A stretch of DNA of 64,000 bases from Ligustrum vulgare. Taxonomy: Eukaryota > Streptophyta > Magnoliopsida > Lamiales > Oleaceae. The stretch is taken from contig OY743171.1 of NCBI GenBank assembly GCA_963555705.1, positions 16,739,352 through 16,803,351 on the forward strand, in the 5' to 3' direction. Shown here piece by piece: positions 1 to 9,184 of the stretch; the stretch's first letter is position 1; every line of letters starts with the position of its first letter. The notes beneath the pieces were generated by a model, which did no database searches, was not told the origin of the DNA, and saw only the letters and a list, made by a program, of their open reading frames with translations. The position numbers were made by a program, and so were the translations under genes.

Positions 1-1
1 C

Positions 2-238
2 CTGAGAGAAAAGCTTGCACGACTCCAAGGAAAATCATCTGCTGGTACTAGTGATAATGAAGCAAGTAGCCAGGATCCATTTTCGCAAGCTGTTTGCATG
101 AGAATCCTGAACAACATGGAAGGATTGAGTAATGAGATGTATGTGAAAGCCATGAAGGCATTCAAGGATCAAGATTTCAGGCAGCAATTTGTGATGGTGC
201 CTGAAGTTAGGAGGATGCCTGTCCTAGAGCTCCTGTAG
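2..238 (+). CDS. Myb/SANT-like protein of Harbinger, C-terminal part
   Basis: An open frame enters from the window edge and stops at TAG 236-238. The 78 visible residues begin with a basic stretch (LREKLARLQ), then an acidic/serine linker and a helical tail with the motif FSQAVCMRILNNME and the ending RRMPVLELL. This tail resembles the C-terminal part of plant Myb/SANT-like transposon proteins, which carry the DNA-binding domain at the N-terminus (not in this window). In the family this protein works with the DDE transposase in binding element ends and nuclear import. Its place 333 bp upstream of a Harbinger transposase on the same strand supports the call. No start codon can be assigned. Confidence 0.65.
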   Translation: MREKLARLQGKSSAGTSDNEASSQDPFSQAVCMRILNNMEGLSNEMYVKAMKAFKDQDFRQQFVMVPEVRRMPVLELL

Positions 239-571
239 TCGTGTTAGCAGTTTATGTTATTTAGGATTATGTTTGTGTGAGCAGTTTGTGTGTTTGTTGT
301 ATTTTCGATTGGTCATGAATTATGTTATCCTAGTCGTCGTTGTTGTTAGTGGTGAAAACTTTCTTAATTTATTTGAACAATATGTTTGAGTAACGTGATG
401 TGGGATCCTTATTGGTGTATGTCGAACTTCTTTTATTAATGTTTTGTGTTCACCATCTGTTTCATTAATTATTATCTATTTGGGATTATGATTTCTGTAT
501 AGTACTGATTTTATTAATCTTTCGTGTTCATCATCAAAATGCATATTGATTATGTTTGATTTCAGCAGGAA
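239..571. other. Spacer between Harbinger ORF1 and transposase
   Basis: No coding frame is seen. The spacer is T-rich and holds an imperfect direct repeat of about 28 bp (near 432-460 and 508-536, sharing TTTTATTAAT and GTGTTCA). A possible splice acceptor, TTTCAG at about 561-566, lies just before the transposase ATG, so part of the spacer may be an intron or 5' UTR. Confidence 0.4.
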
Positions 572-1879
572 ATGTCTGACTTGGAGTGCAGTTTGTCCGA
601 TGACTCAAGTGATGAAGATACATTTTCATTCATGCAGGAAGATTTCGATTTATCTACAGACATGATGGGATGCCAGATATTAGTTGCTTTGTCTGGAAGA
701 GATTTCATCCACAAGACACCCCGTAGAACATCAATGCTGACGGGGAGGATGTACATTTATGAGATTTTAAATGGTCATCCAAGTGTGTGCTACAGTAATT
801 TTCGAATGCAAAAGCACGTGTTTCAAAATTTCTGTGATACTTTGAAAGTAAAAGGTCTCTTGACAAATGGAAAGAAGGTCAGCGTCGAGGAAGGGGTAGC
901 AATGTTTCTAATGATTATAGGGCACAGTACTCGTTACAGAATTGTTGGTGATAGATTTCAGCATGGAAATGACACAATACATAAGTGGTTTAAGCAAGTC
1001 TTACGTGCTGTTTGCCAGTTGGGAACCGAGTTAATACGCCCGACGAACCAAGGGGTTGTGCATGAGCGCATCTTGCAAAAGTATCCATACTTTAAGAATT
1101 GTATTGGTGCAATTGATGGGACACATGTGGCCGCTTGGGCACCGGCATCGAGGCAGACAGCTTTTCGGGGAAGGAAAACAAATGTCACACAGAATGTAAT
1201 GCTATCATGCGATTTCGACATGAAGTTCACATTTGTGTATGCCGGATGGGAAGGTACCGCTAATGATTCTCGAGTATTCATTGATGCTGTTACAAATCCC
1301 GCAAACGGATTTCCAATGCCACGTGAAGGTATATTATATTTCTTTGTACATATTTTAGAAATATATGCTTCACGCATAACTTTAAATCGTATTAATTTTA
1401 TAATTGTAGATGAATGGTACCTTGTTGATGCTGGTTACCCAAACATTCCTGGTTTTCTTGCCCCATATCGAGGACGTCGCTATCATTTACGTGATTATGC
1501 TGGGAGAGGAAGACTGCGAGGAAAGGAAGAGTTATTCAATTATCGACACTCCTCATGCCGTAACATAATCGAGCGTAGTATTGGAGTGTTGAAAGCCAGG
1601 TTTCCTATTCTGAAGTTAATTAGCAATTTTCCTCTTATTAGGCAAAGGCACATCCCTACTGCGTGTTGCACAATACATAACTTCATTCGTCAAGAACACG
1701 CATTAGACGAGTTGTTCACAGAATATTCAGTGGAGAATATGATTTTTGATGATGTGCCTGAATCAAGTGATGCTCGAGAACCCATACAGTTTGATGCGAG
1801 CCAAACAGCTCAAATGGGACAAGTGCGCGAAGAAATTGCTAATCAAATGTGGACTGATTACTCTACAAGGTCAAGATGA
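572..1879 (+). CDS. PIF/Harbinger DDE transposase (DDE_Tnp_4 type)
   Basis: A 435-codon frame is open from ATG 572 to TGA. After an acidic N-terminus comes a helical region (about residues 80-160) typical of the N-terminal domain of these proteins. The catalytic core follows: GAIDGTHVAAW (first Asp, about residue 182), GWEGTANDSRVF (second Asp, about 233) and NIIERSIGVLKARFP (Glu, about 333). The YLVDAGYPN and PYRGRRYHL motifs lie between the second Asp and the Glu, as in the family. Positions 1329-1409 look like an 81-nt intron kept in frame, so the mature protein is probably 408 residues. No premature stop is present, which is unusual in this window; the gene may have been functional recently. 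Confidence 0.85.
   Translation: MSDLECSLSDDSSDEDTFSFMQEDFDLSTDMMGCQILVALSGRDFIHKTPRRTSMLTGRMYIYEILNGHPSVCYSNFRMQKHVFQNFCDTLKVKGLLTNGKKVSVEEGVAMFLMIIGHSTRYRIVGDRFQHGNDTIHKWFKQVLRAVCQLGTELIRPTNQGVVHERILQKYPYFKNCIGAIDGTHVAAWAPASRQTAFRGRKTNVTQNVMLSCDFDMKFTFVYAGWEGTANDSRVFIDAVTNPANGFPMPREGILYFFVHILEIYASRITLNRINFIIVDEWYLVDAGYPNIPGFLAPYRGRRYHLRDYAGRGRLRGKEELFNYRHSSCRNIIERSIGVLKARFPILKLISNFPLIRQRHIPTACCTIHNFIRQEHALDELFTEYSVENMIFDDVPESSDAREPIQFDASQTAQMGQVREEIANQMWTDYSTRSR
1329..1409 (+). other. Probable in-frame intron in Harbinger transposase
   Basis: The 81 nt start with GTATAT and end with TTGTAG, are strongly AT-rich, and encode residues that interrupt a conserved block. Removing them joins PRE directly to DEWYLVDAGYPN, matching family spacing. 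The length is divisible by three and has no stop, so retention would leave the frame open and insert 27 residues between the second catalytic Asp and the YLVDAGYP motif. Confidence 0.65.
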
Positions 1880-2371
1880 CTTTTAAATTTATTTTGTTTA
1901 ATCAAACTTTGTATGAGTAATTAGAGTTACATGTATAATGGAAGTAATTTGGACTTGAATATGTTGTTAATTTCTTATAATATTTTTTTTGGAGTTGAAC
2001 ATTAATGACATTATTATTTGGCCCAAAAAATAGTTAAAGAATATAGATTATTTAATATAATTCAGAAGCAAATTCATCGAAAATAGTATAAGTAGTATTC
2101 TGTAAAATTTCAAACAGAACGTGTTTTCCAGCTTTTCATTTTCAAAAACAGTTTTCAGAAATGACAAACAGAACACGTTTTCAGCAACATTGAAAATAAA
2201 AATAAAAACAGGAAATACAAAACATTTTTCAAAATGAAAATACAAAATAAAATACAAACAGAACGCCACCTACACTTCTCTCTTTTACTATTCAAAATCC
2301 GCTGCCACTTCCACTATCTCCGCCACCACCACCACCCATATTCAAGCCCACACTACCACAACCTACGACGA
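1880..2371. other. 3' region of Harbinger element and flank
   Basis: No gene is supported. The stretch holds the AT-rich, AAACAGAAC-repeating subterminal region up to about 2267. A short CCACC-rich flank (2300-2370) follows and leads into the poly-C tract. Confidence 0.5.
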
Positions 2372-2502
2372 CCCCCCCCCCCCCCCCCCCGCGAATTCTG
2401 GCTCTCTAGATCTGTACCTAGCGAGTTCTCTCTCTGCCCTCGTCGCTGCCGCTCTTGTCATCGTCGCCTTCTTTAGGGGGGGGGGGTGTGTTTTTTTTTT
2501 TT
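2372..2502. repeat. Homopolymer cluster: C19, G11, T12
   Basis: Positions 2372-2390 are 19 consecutive C, 2476-2486 are 11 consecutive G and 2491-2502 are 12 consecutive T. The C and G runs are 85 bp apart and complementary, so they could pair in single strands. Runs this long are prone to assembly or sequencing length error. Confidence 0.9.
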
Positions 2503-3233
2503 ACATATATAAAAAATATGTATATGTATTGTGTATTGTATATTTAGTATGTATATATGTTTGTGTGCGTGTGTGTGTGTAATGTATAAATGTATTTATT
2601 GTATATTTATGATGTATATGTTTATATATATATAATGTATTCTATGTATATCATGTATATATATTTATATAGTGTAGTCATTTTTTTATATATATGTTGT
2701 ATGTTTAATTTCGAATTTTGGATTTGCTAATTTGATGTATCATGGAATTTTGTAACTCAAAACTAATAAAAATAAAATTTTGCAATTCTAAAGCTCGAGT
2801 TTGAGGCGAAGATCGATTGATATATTATTGAGTATTGGACCCGGATAATTTGACATATATATCTTTACAAAAGTAATTAGTTTAGTTTGAATAAAATCAA
2901 CACATGCATCTATTAGTTTAGTTTGAATGTTAATTTTAGATTGTTGATTTTGAGTTAGTAGATTGATATATTGCAATTTTTGAATTTTTGGAGTTTATTT
3001 AAATTTTAGAATGTTATTTTTTATAGAATATACTATTGATTGTGGCTTTTGATGTTGGGAATTGATTTCGAATTAATTTTGGAGTAATTGATGATGTTGA
3101 AATTTGACTGGAGTTGTGATTGAGTTTTGGACAAGTCTAATTATAGAGGAGATTCTACCGCAATTTTCGTAGGATTTTATAAATAAAAAATGAAATTTAT
3201 AATTTAAGGTGATTTCATTCGTTTTAATACTTT
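2503..3233. repeat. TA/TG-rich low-complexity spacer
   Basis: Positions 2503-2690 are an imperfect (TA)n/(TG)n tract with many TATATGTA words. From 2691 to 3233 the DNA is AT-rich with no coding frame. The word ATAGAGGAGATTCT near 3144-3157 recurs near 4290-4303, inside the adjoining CACTA relic, so the left part of that relic probably begins in this stretch. Confidence 0.6.
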
Positions 3234-3263
3234 GTGAATATCTTGATATATAGATTGTTAGAT

Positions 3264-3638
3264 ATGGATCGGAGTTGGATGTATGGGAGACGTAATACAC
3301 AAAAATATGTGGAAGAAATTGAAGAATTTATGAAATGTGTCGAGGAAAACAAAATAAAGAAAGAGGAAGAAATGATTTTATGTCTTTTTTGTGATTGCAA
3401 GAATGTGAGAAAGTTTCGTAACTCTGAACAAGTGAAGAGCCATTTGATTCATTGTGGGTTTAAGGAAGGTTATACACGGTGGATATGGCATGGTGAGAGT
3501 AGACTTCTTAGGACAAACATTGGTAACAATGAGGATTTGAACAATAATGATGAGATAAATGTGGAGAATGACAAGAATAATGTGGATAATGATCGGATAG
3601 ATGAAATAATGCCGACTTGCTTAAAAGGGAGTGATTGA
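3264..3638 (+). CDS. Transposase-associated domain protein (CACTA)
   Basis: The start MDRSWMYGRR and the block CDCKNVRKFRN, HLIHCGFKEGYTRWIWHGE identify the Transpos_assoc domain (about residues 3-80), a putative zinc-binding domain found at the N-terminus of TNP2-type CACTA transposases. I chose ATG 3264 because family members begin with MD(R/K)SW; an upstream in-frame ATG at 3234 would add ten residues. After the domain comes an Asn/Asp-rich low-complexity tail (NNNDEIN, NDKNNVDND) and a stop. The TNP2 catalytic part is absent, so this is a 124-residue truncated protein. The same domain, complete with TNP2, occurs at 39875. Confidence 0.75.
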   Translation: MDRSWMYGRRNTQKYVEEIEEFMKCVEENKIKKEEEMILCLFCDCKNVRKFRNSEQVKSHLIHCGFKEGYTRWIWHGESRLLRTNIGNNEDLNNNDEINVENDKNNVDNDRIDEIMPTCLKGSD

Positions 3639-3744
3639 ATATATCTATCCTGCAAATACACACAATGTAAGACTGCTTAACACAAATTTATAAATTTCAT
3701 TTAAATTTTCATCATTCATTTATTTATTGATTTAATTATTTTTA

Positions 3745-4828
3745 GGTACCTACATGAGTTGTGTGAGAAATTTGGTGTCAAGACGGTTGGATTTATGTGC
3801 CCGTCAAAAATTGTGTCAATTAAGTAAAAATAATTTTGACGATGTCATTACGTATATGGCTGAAACCATGAAGAGCTTAAAATCCAAGCAATTCATTCTC
3901 GCACCATACTTTCAAGAGTAAGACTATTAATATTCATTCTTTCTTAGTTTGAAACATTTGACATTTAAATTTATATTTACATATTCATAATACGTAGGAA
4001 TAATTGGATGTTACTTGTGATTTGTTCTCAATTCAATACTGTGTACTTCTTGGATTCAGCGGGGTCAAATAAGCGTAAAATACAAATCAGACCAGCATTG
4101 AACACGTAAGTATTTATATATTTCGTTGATCGTGTTTTTTTGTTTAGTGCGTGGTGGATAAGTTTTGATAGTTTCCATAGAATAATTGTTATCGAGTTTG
4201 AGGTGAAATTGATGTATTTGTGTTGTAATTATTGATAAGTTAAGATAGTTTTTAATGGAAGAGTCTCTCTACAAGTTGGTTATGTTCAATTTATAGAGGA
4301 GATTCTGTCAAAAATTCTGTATAAATGTCATAATCATTCATATTTATTGAAATTTTAGGGCTCTTAAAACATTTTGGTTATATGGTGGCAAGAGGAGTAT
4401 AGGAAATGTAAATTGGAAACAAATTGCGGTATGTCAATTTAAAAGTTACTAGAAACTCCTGAATAATTAGTTCTCTATATATATATATATACACGAATAA
4501 TATTACTAATAGTTTTAATGTGAAAATTTCAGTATCTTCAGTAACCCAGAGGTTCTGAATGTGGCTATTATGTTATGAGAAACATGTATAAGATAATCGA
4601 AACATGCATAAGATAATCACACGATATTTTAAATTGATTTCTTTAGATAAGGTATTATAAATATTGAATACTGCAAATTGTTTAATAATATGTTTATTAG
4701 TTATTAACAAATAACTAATAATTTATCTTAACTATTTGTAAGCATTTTATCAAGAATCTTACTCAATAGAGGAGATGGGCGTAATTAGAAATTTATGGGT
4801 CAAATACTTCTATGAAGATTGTATATAA
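3745..4828 (+). pseudogene. ULP1-like cysteine protease relic of a CACTA element
   Basis: Broken exons of the C-terminal protease domain seen in some plant transposons can be followed. 3747-3826 encodes YLHELCEKFGVKTVGFMCP. 3832-3919 encodes TYMAETMKSLKSKQFILAPYF. 3998-4105 encodes NNWMLLVIC then VYFLDSAGS. 4359-4430 encodes ALKTFWLYGG. 4531-4600 encodes PRGSECGYYVMRNMYKII. 4745-4828 encodes SIEEMGVIRNLWVKYFYED and a stop. Splice-like GTAAG/TAG signals separate several pieces. The catalytic Cys (SECGYY) remains, but the usual catalytic His before WMLLVI is Asn, a stop replaces the Gln-rich position before PRGSEC, and there is at least one frameshift. It cannot encode an active protease. Confidence 0.7.
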
Positions 4829-5047
4829 ATTTTCATTTTTTATGTTAATATGCATGTGAACATTTGTAATAACTATAATTAATATTAATGTAAATTGACT
4901 TATTCAATTTATTATGCATTTATGTTGATTATTTGTTGGTTGTTAATAGTTACATTTGACGATGTGATCGAATGTAAAATAATAAACTTGATTTTTGGAT
5001 TAAAAAAAATGAAAAAGAAAAAGAAAAATATGCATAAATTGTAGATT

Positions 5048-5256
5048 ACAACCGATGCCTATATGCGTCGGTTGTACAGTACAACCGATGTATATTCTTT
5101 TTTTTTTTCCACAATTTGGGTCGGTTTATTCTACGACTGACGTATATAGTCATACTTTTTGTGTCGAAAAACAACCGTAGCATATTCCCTTTACCTTGTA
5201 CGTCTATGCATACTTCCACAACTGACGCGTATTGTCTTTTACAACCGACGCAAATG
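5048..5256. repeat. Subterminal repeats, ACAACCGACGC type, both orientations
   Basis: At least eight copies of an 11-bp motif close to ACAACCGACGC or its reverse complement occur within 209 bp. Adjacent inverted copies could form hairpins, for example ACAACCGATG against GCGTCGGTTGT at 5049-5076. Short motifs repeated in both orientations near the ends are typical of CACTA elements, where they are the binding sites of the TNPA-type protein. Confidence 0.7.
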
Positions 5257-5406
5257 ACTGAAAATGTACTGGTCTTTCCAACCTTCTTTCCTCTCTTATG
5301 TAACTATGTTAATTCCCAAGTTCCATTTTTTCTTTCTTTATTGTTTCTATTTTCACATCCATGTTCTCCATTTCTTCATCTTCATAACATCTTTAAAGTG
5401 AATATG

Positions 5407-5411
5407 ATTAG
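5407..5411. other. Left target-site duplication ATTAG of Tat-type gypsy
   Basis: ATTAG precedes the left LTR directly. The matching right copy is split: A at 15223 and TTAG at 17607-17610, with a Helitron between them. The agreement defines both the gypsy ends and the Helitron insertion point. Confidence 0.8.
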
Positions 5412-6156
5412 GGATGCTGTAAAAATTCCTAATCTTGACGTGGCAAGATCTGGAGTTGCTAGATTACTGAAAAAGATGAATAGATTCGCCTTGGATGACC
5501 TGTAAAAAGGCGATGAGGATTCTCCCCGTTGCCCCTACGGTGTGAGAATTAGTATTCAGGAAAAGTAGAGAGAAAAATATAACTAAAAATATGTAAAGAA
5601 TTATAAATGAATAATACGTGGTCTAAGGAGCTGTATTTATAGGGCTGAAAAGCCCATGACCTTCTTTAACTGCGAGAAAGATTCCTTTTTGTATAAACTT
5701 ACCTTTTAGGAGGAGTTCTAACCTTACAAGAGTTGAACTCCCTATTTTTAGAATGTTTCCTTATGTAATACGTTTTTTCTTGGGGCCCAAGAAAGTGGCC
5801 CGCTGATGAAACCCATAAACAAAGAATGCTTAGAGTCATGTTGTATTGGGCTTTAGGTGTAATTGGGTCGGGATGGATCGACCAAAAATGACAACATAAA
5901 GATGAGGTCGGGAATACCCAACCTCAGTAACGAAATATGTCCAAACTAGTATGCCGGCCTGTGAATAGATGGAAAGAATAACCTAGTTAGGCCGGGCAAT
6001 AGGCCCAGGCTAGCATTCATGCCCGACCTTTTGGTAATTTTCTCACTAGATTTAAAGAGATCGAGCTCCCAAGCCGACCTAATGACCAAGATGGGCCGAC
6101 CTGGTATCCCCCAAACGCCTATCTCATCTTTGAGCATCGTGAAATTGTTCCGATCA
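5412..6156 (-). repeat. 3' LTR of Tat-type gypsy
   Basis: 745 bp, a direct repeat of 14467-15222. In element orientation it begins TGATCGGAACAATTTC and ends at ATCC, where the other LTR keeps ATCA. A TATA-like box lies at 5634-5641. The plus-strand side contains a GGGCCCAAG-containing stretch near 5785 shared with the other copy. Confidence 0.9.
5634..5641 (-). promoter_or_regulatory. TATA-like box of the gypsy LTR
   Basis: On the minus strand this reads TATAAATA and sits mid-LTR, a position fitting the U3/R boundary. In the 5' LTR, which would drive transcription, the matching site is changed to a poorer TATACATA, so promoter strength there was probably reduced. Confidence 0.55.
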
Positions 6157-6170
6157 TTGGCCCCCATATA
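6157..6170 (-). other. Polypurine tract of Tat-type gypsy
   Basis: On the minus strand, the sequence next to the 3' LTR reads TATATGGGGGCCAA, a purine-rich run where plus-strand priming is expected. It is short and imperfect. Confidence 0.45.
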
Positions 6171-6458
6171 TCAGGGATCAGCAATAGATCTCTGAATGCA
6201 TTTATTTTTTACAACAATCATATTTATTTCTGACAACTAATGACGCGTTTTACCAACTGTTCTCCCTTCAATTAATATGAGGAGGTGAATAGTGTTTGAA
6301 CCAAATTGTTGACACGTGTCCAAAGTGATGTGGAGATTCAAAAATCTCCAGCCATTTTCTGCCTCCAACAAAAAATAGCACTTCAGGTAAGCTCAACCTT
6401 TCCCGACCTCCCTATTTATATAATTTATTTTTCAAAAAAAAAAAAAAAAAAAAAACAC
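6171..6458. other. Untranslated stretch before the antisense ORF
   Basis: No gene is seen. A run of 20 A at 6436-6455 ends three bases before the antisense ORF's ATG. The upstream part may hold that gene's promoter, but I see no clear TATA box other than a TATTTATATAATTTA word near 6412-6426. Confidence 0.4.
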
Positions 6459-8268
6459 ATGGTGAGACAATTGACCGCAGAAGACCTTAGGGAAGTAGAG
6501 GACTTGGACGAGCCTTTAGAGGTCGAGCAACTAGGTTTTTACCAGCCTCCTCCTTAGGATGAAGACTCGAGCAATGAGGAGGGTGTAGAAGATATCCCAG
6601 ATTTGGATAGGGGGTCGAGTGAGGCCGACCTTGAGCTCCCAACTTATAACACTAGGATGAAGGAGCATATGGTCGAGGCTGAAATGAGGAAATTTAGGCT
6701 TTCTGATGGGTATACAGCTCGAGTCCCGGAAGAAGACAATGTCTCATACCATTGCAGAGAAGGGAAGGTGGTGGTATTTCATGAGACTCTTGTAGCCGGT
6801 CTTAGGTTTCCTCTCCACCATTTTTTTTTTTTTTTTACTTTCTCCTTACTGCCAGTATAGTCTCGGGTCAGCTCACCCCCAATGGATGGAGAATTCTAGT
6901 ATATTTTTTTGTTTTATGTAGAAGTTTAGGGATAGAGCCTATGGTATACTTGTGTAAATGTCTTCTGGACTTAAAGTACTTTCCTAGTTGTAACTGCTTC
7001 GTTTACCTGAGCGGGAAAGGACGCTTCGAGGTTCCTTGGATTCCATCTTCCTTGAAGTATTGGAAGGAGAGGTTCTTCTACGTGAAGCCTCGAGAGGGGG
7101 AGAATATCTTTTTCGCGACCTTTAGGAAGCCAAATGTATATAGTTTTAGGAAGCCAAATGTATATAGTTTTAATAGGATGGGGAATAAGAGTGAGGATGA
7201 GATGACCGACCTTCTTGCCAATGCAATTAGGATATGTGACTTTGGTCTCTTGGCCGAGGATACATCTGATTTGACGACTAATGAAATTTTGAGTCAGGCC
7301 GGTCTTGACTTGTAGCTCGGTAGGCTTTGGCCTTGTAAATTAAGTAATATGTACTCAGCTTTTGTAATTTCCGTATTTTTGGCTTCCACTTCATTTTCTC
7401 ATCTTCTTCGTTTTCCCTTTTTACATTCTGCAGGAATGACGTTTGATGGGGACAAACTGAGGAAGTTGGCCAAGGAAAGGGTATAGAATGCTTCCCAAAA
7501 AAGAAAAAATGGTGAGGTCATGCGACATCGGTTAATAATCACTCCGATGTAGGAGAGACTTCCAGGAGGAATGATGCTCCTCCCTAAAGGGAGAGTGGTC
7601 GAGATGCCCGGCGTCCTTAGCCTCGAGAAGAATCCATGCCCGAAGTTGTCCCTTAGGGCCTTACATTGGTTGATCTTAGGGAAAAGATGGCAGAAAGTCT
7701 CCACCCAGAATTGTTGGAGAAGTATGCCGAAGAAGTGGCCCTTGAGCAAGGAACAGATCACTTTATGAATGCATGAGTGAAGGTTTGTTCTCAAACCTTT
7801 GTCCTAGTTACTCCCGTGGCCATATATCTTAGTATGGGAATAACTACAAGTTTTGGTCTCGATCTTGTCGGGTTGAGTCTGATTTGGCCCTGATGATGCA
7901 AGATCGGGACCTTGCGAGGGAGGAGAGTTCTAAGCTTATAGATGACCTTCGCCGAGCCCGGGAGGAGATCAATGCTGCCAAGGCTGTTGAGGCTTTTAAA
8001 AGATCAGAAGAGTAAGATCTAGACCTTGGCAACTATGCACTGGGATCCTACACCGAAGGGATGAGACAGGCTCAAGCATGGATCCGCCTTCAGGCTCCTG
8101 ATCTTGACACGAGCCCTCTATCTCAGTTTTCCTTGGGGGGTAGAAGGGCTTGATCTAACCCCTTCCTGGAAGAGGATGAGGTGGAGGCTGCTTTTGACGA
8201 AGAAGTCGGGGATGCCAGTGACCATGACTCCAGCAGTGAAGCCCGTTCCATTTACTTAGTGTCTTTTT
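6459..8268 (+). pseudogene. Antisense ORF of Tat element (putative gypsy-type transposon protein)
   Basis: This gene runs opposite to gag-pol, between pol and the 3' LTR. From ATG 6459 (MVRQLTAEDLREVEDLDEP) the reading passes an acidic N-terminus. It then enters a domain with FHETLVAGLRFPLHHF (about 6778-6825) and, after a likely intron, KGRFEVPWIPSSLKYWKERFFYV (7012-7085). These features recall the plant family annotated as putative gypsy-type transposon protein (Transposase_28-like). A later part (7850-8010) is coiled-coil-like (RDLAREESSKLIDDLRRARE), followed by the acidic tail EEDEVEAAFDEEVGD. Stops at 6555 and 7483 and a duplicated 24-bp segment near 7124-7171 show decay. Function in the element is unknown; such ORFs recur in Tat-group elements. 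Confidence 0.6.
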
Positions 8269-9184
8269 TTGTAAACATAGTAGTGAATACCTGGGGTTTG
8301 CCTTGAGGACTTATTTGTAAAAAGCTTTGCTATGAATGAATTTACATTTTTTTTTTGTCAATGTTGATGCTTTTTACTTATGTGTTTTATTGACAAATTA
8401 TTCACCATCCCGAGTGTACGAGCTGTCCTTAAAAAGGCTTATGAATGGGTTTTCTGCGATCCCAATTCTTGAAAAGAATATGGTCTAGCAAAGACGATTT
8501 CATGATTTCGTCGTAAGGATGGGCTTCAATCTTTGTAGCATCAAACTTTGGATTAATGACAAATGATTAGCAAGGTCGAGTATGGCTGACCTCTTAAATA
8601 ATCAATACAAAGGAATGGTTAAATCTTGACTTCTTGTAAGGTTGGGCTAGGCCGACCTTTGAGATAATTTACACAAAGAAGTGGTCGAGCTCTTGACTTT
8701 GCGATTTTGTGGGAAATAATTTGTAAATTCTTGCCATGAGACATTGTAAATTATGGTAAAAGAATAATTTGTAATGTCTTTCCATAAGAAATTTTATTCG
8801 TACAAGAATAATTTGTAACGTCTTTCCATGAGACATTGTAAATTATTGTAGAAGAATAATTTGTAACGTCTTACCATGAGACATTGTAAATTATTCATTG
8901 CTCGGTTATTTGTTCTTCATTCTTCAGGAAGAAATATTTTTATTAAAGGGGACTAAACTCTGGGCCTCGTTAAAACCTCATCTAGAAAAACCCTTTGGGA
9001 AAAGATCTGGATAAGGAAAAAGAGTACCCATCCTGGACTTTGAAAGAATGTACAATGGGAGCGTAGGCCCGACCTTACTGAAAAATGTGGATGGACATGC
9101 AAGTCCATGAATAATAAAAAATGGGTTCGCAGACCCGACTCTTTTATAACTAGACGGCCTTGTTGCTAATGGGAAAATCTAAGA
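8269..9184. repeat. Spacer with 46-bp tandem hairpin repeats
   Basis: Between the antisense ORF end and the pol end no gene is seen. At about 8709-8895 four copies of a unit of about 46 bp occur (AATAATTTGTAACGTCT, TTCCATGAGACATTGTAAA). Each unit is an imperfect inverted repeat: AATAATTTGTAA...GTCT pairs with AGAC...TTGTAAATTATT. The rest contains repeated GGTCGAG/CCGACC words typical of this element. Confidence 0.65.

Larger units (their letters stand above)
1..2267 (+). mobile_element. PIF/Harbinger DNA transposon, left end outside window
   Basis: The stretch has the two-gene organisation of plant PIF/Harbinger elements: the end of a Myb/SANT-like ORF1, then a DDE transposase, both on the plus strand. 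Downstream of the transposase the sequence is AT-rich and repeats the motif AAACAGAAC (near 2113, 2166 and 2256), which looks like subterminal repeats. The last copy, ending in CAGAACGCC near 2267, is my best guess for the right terminus. The left terminus lies before the window, so terminal inverted repeats and the 3-bp target duplication could not be checked, and no clear TAA/TTA duplication is visible at the proposed right end. Confidence 0.65.
3120..5256 (+). mobile_element. Decayed CACTA-type transposon relic
   Basis: Three components of plant CACTA (En/Spm-like) elements lie in order: a Transpos_assoc ORF (3264-3638), a fragmented ULP1-like protease (3745-4828), and subterminal repeats in both orientations (5048-5256). 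The large TNP2-like transposase expected between them is missing, so this is an internally deleted derivative. A possible degraded right terminus is near 5259-5270 (GAAAATGTACTGG), but no clean CACTA end was found. The left boundary is uncertain. Confidence 0.55.

Noticed and set aside
958..1377. 139-codon open frame on the minus strand
   Set aside because: It is the shadow of the Harbinger transposase on the opposite strand and has no family features.
5259..5275. Right terminus of the first CACTA relic
   Set aside because: The sequence only loosely resembles a CACTA end and no matching left end or 3-bp duplication was found.
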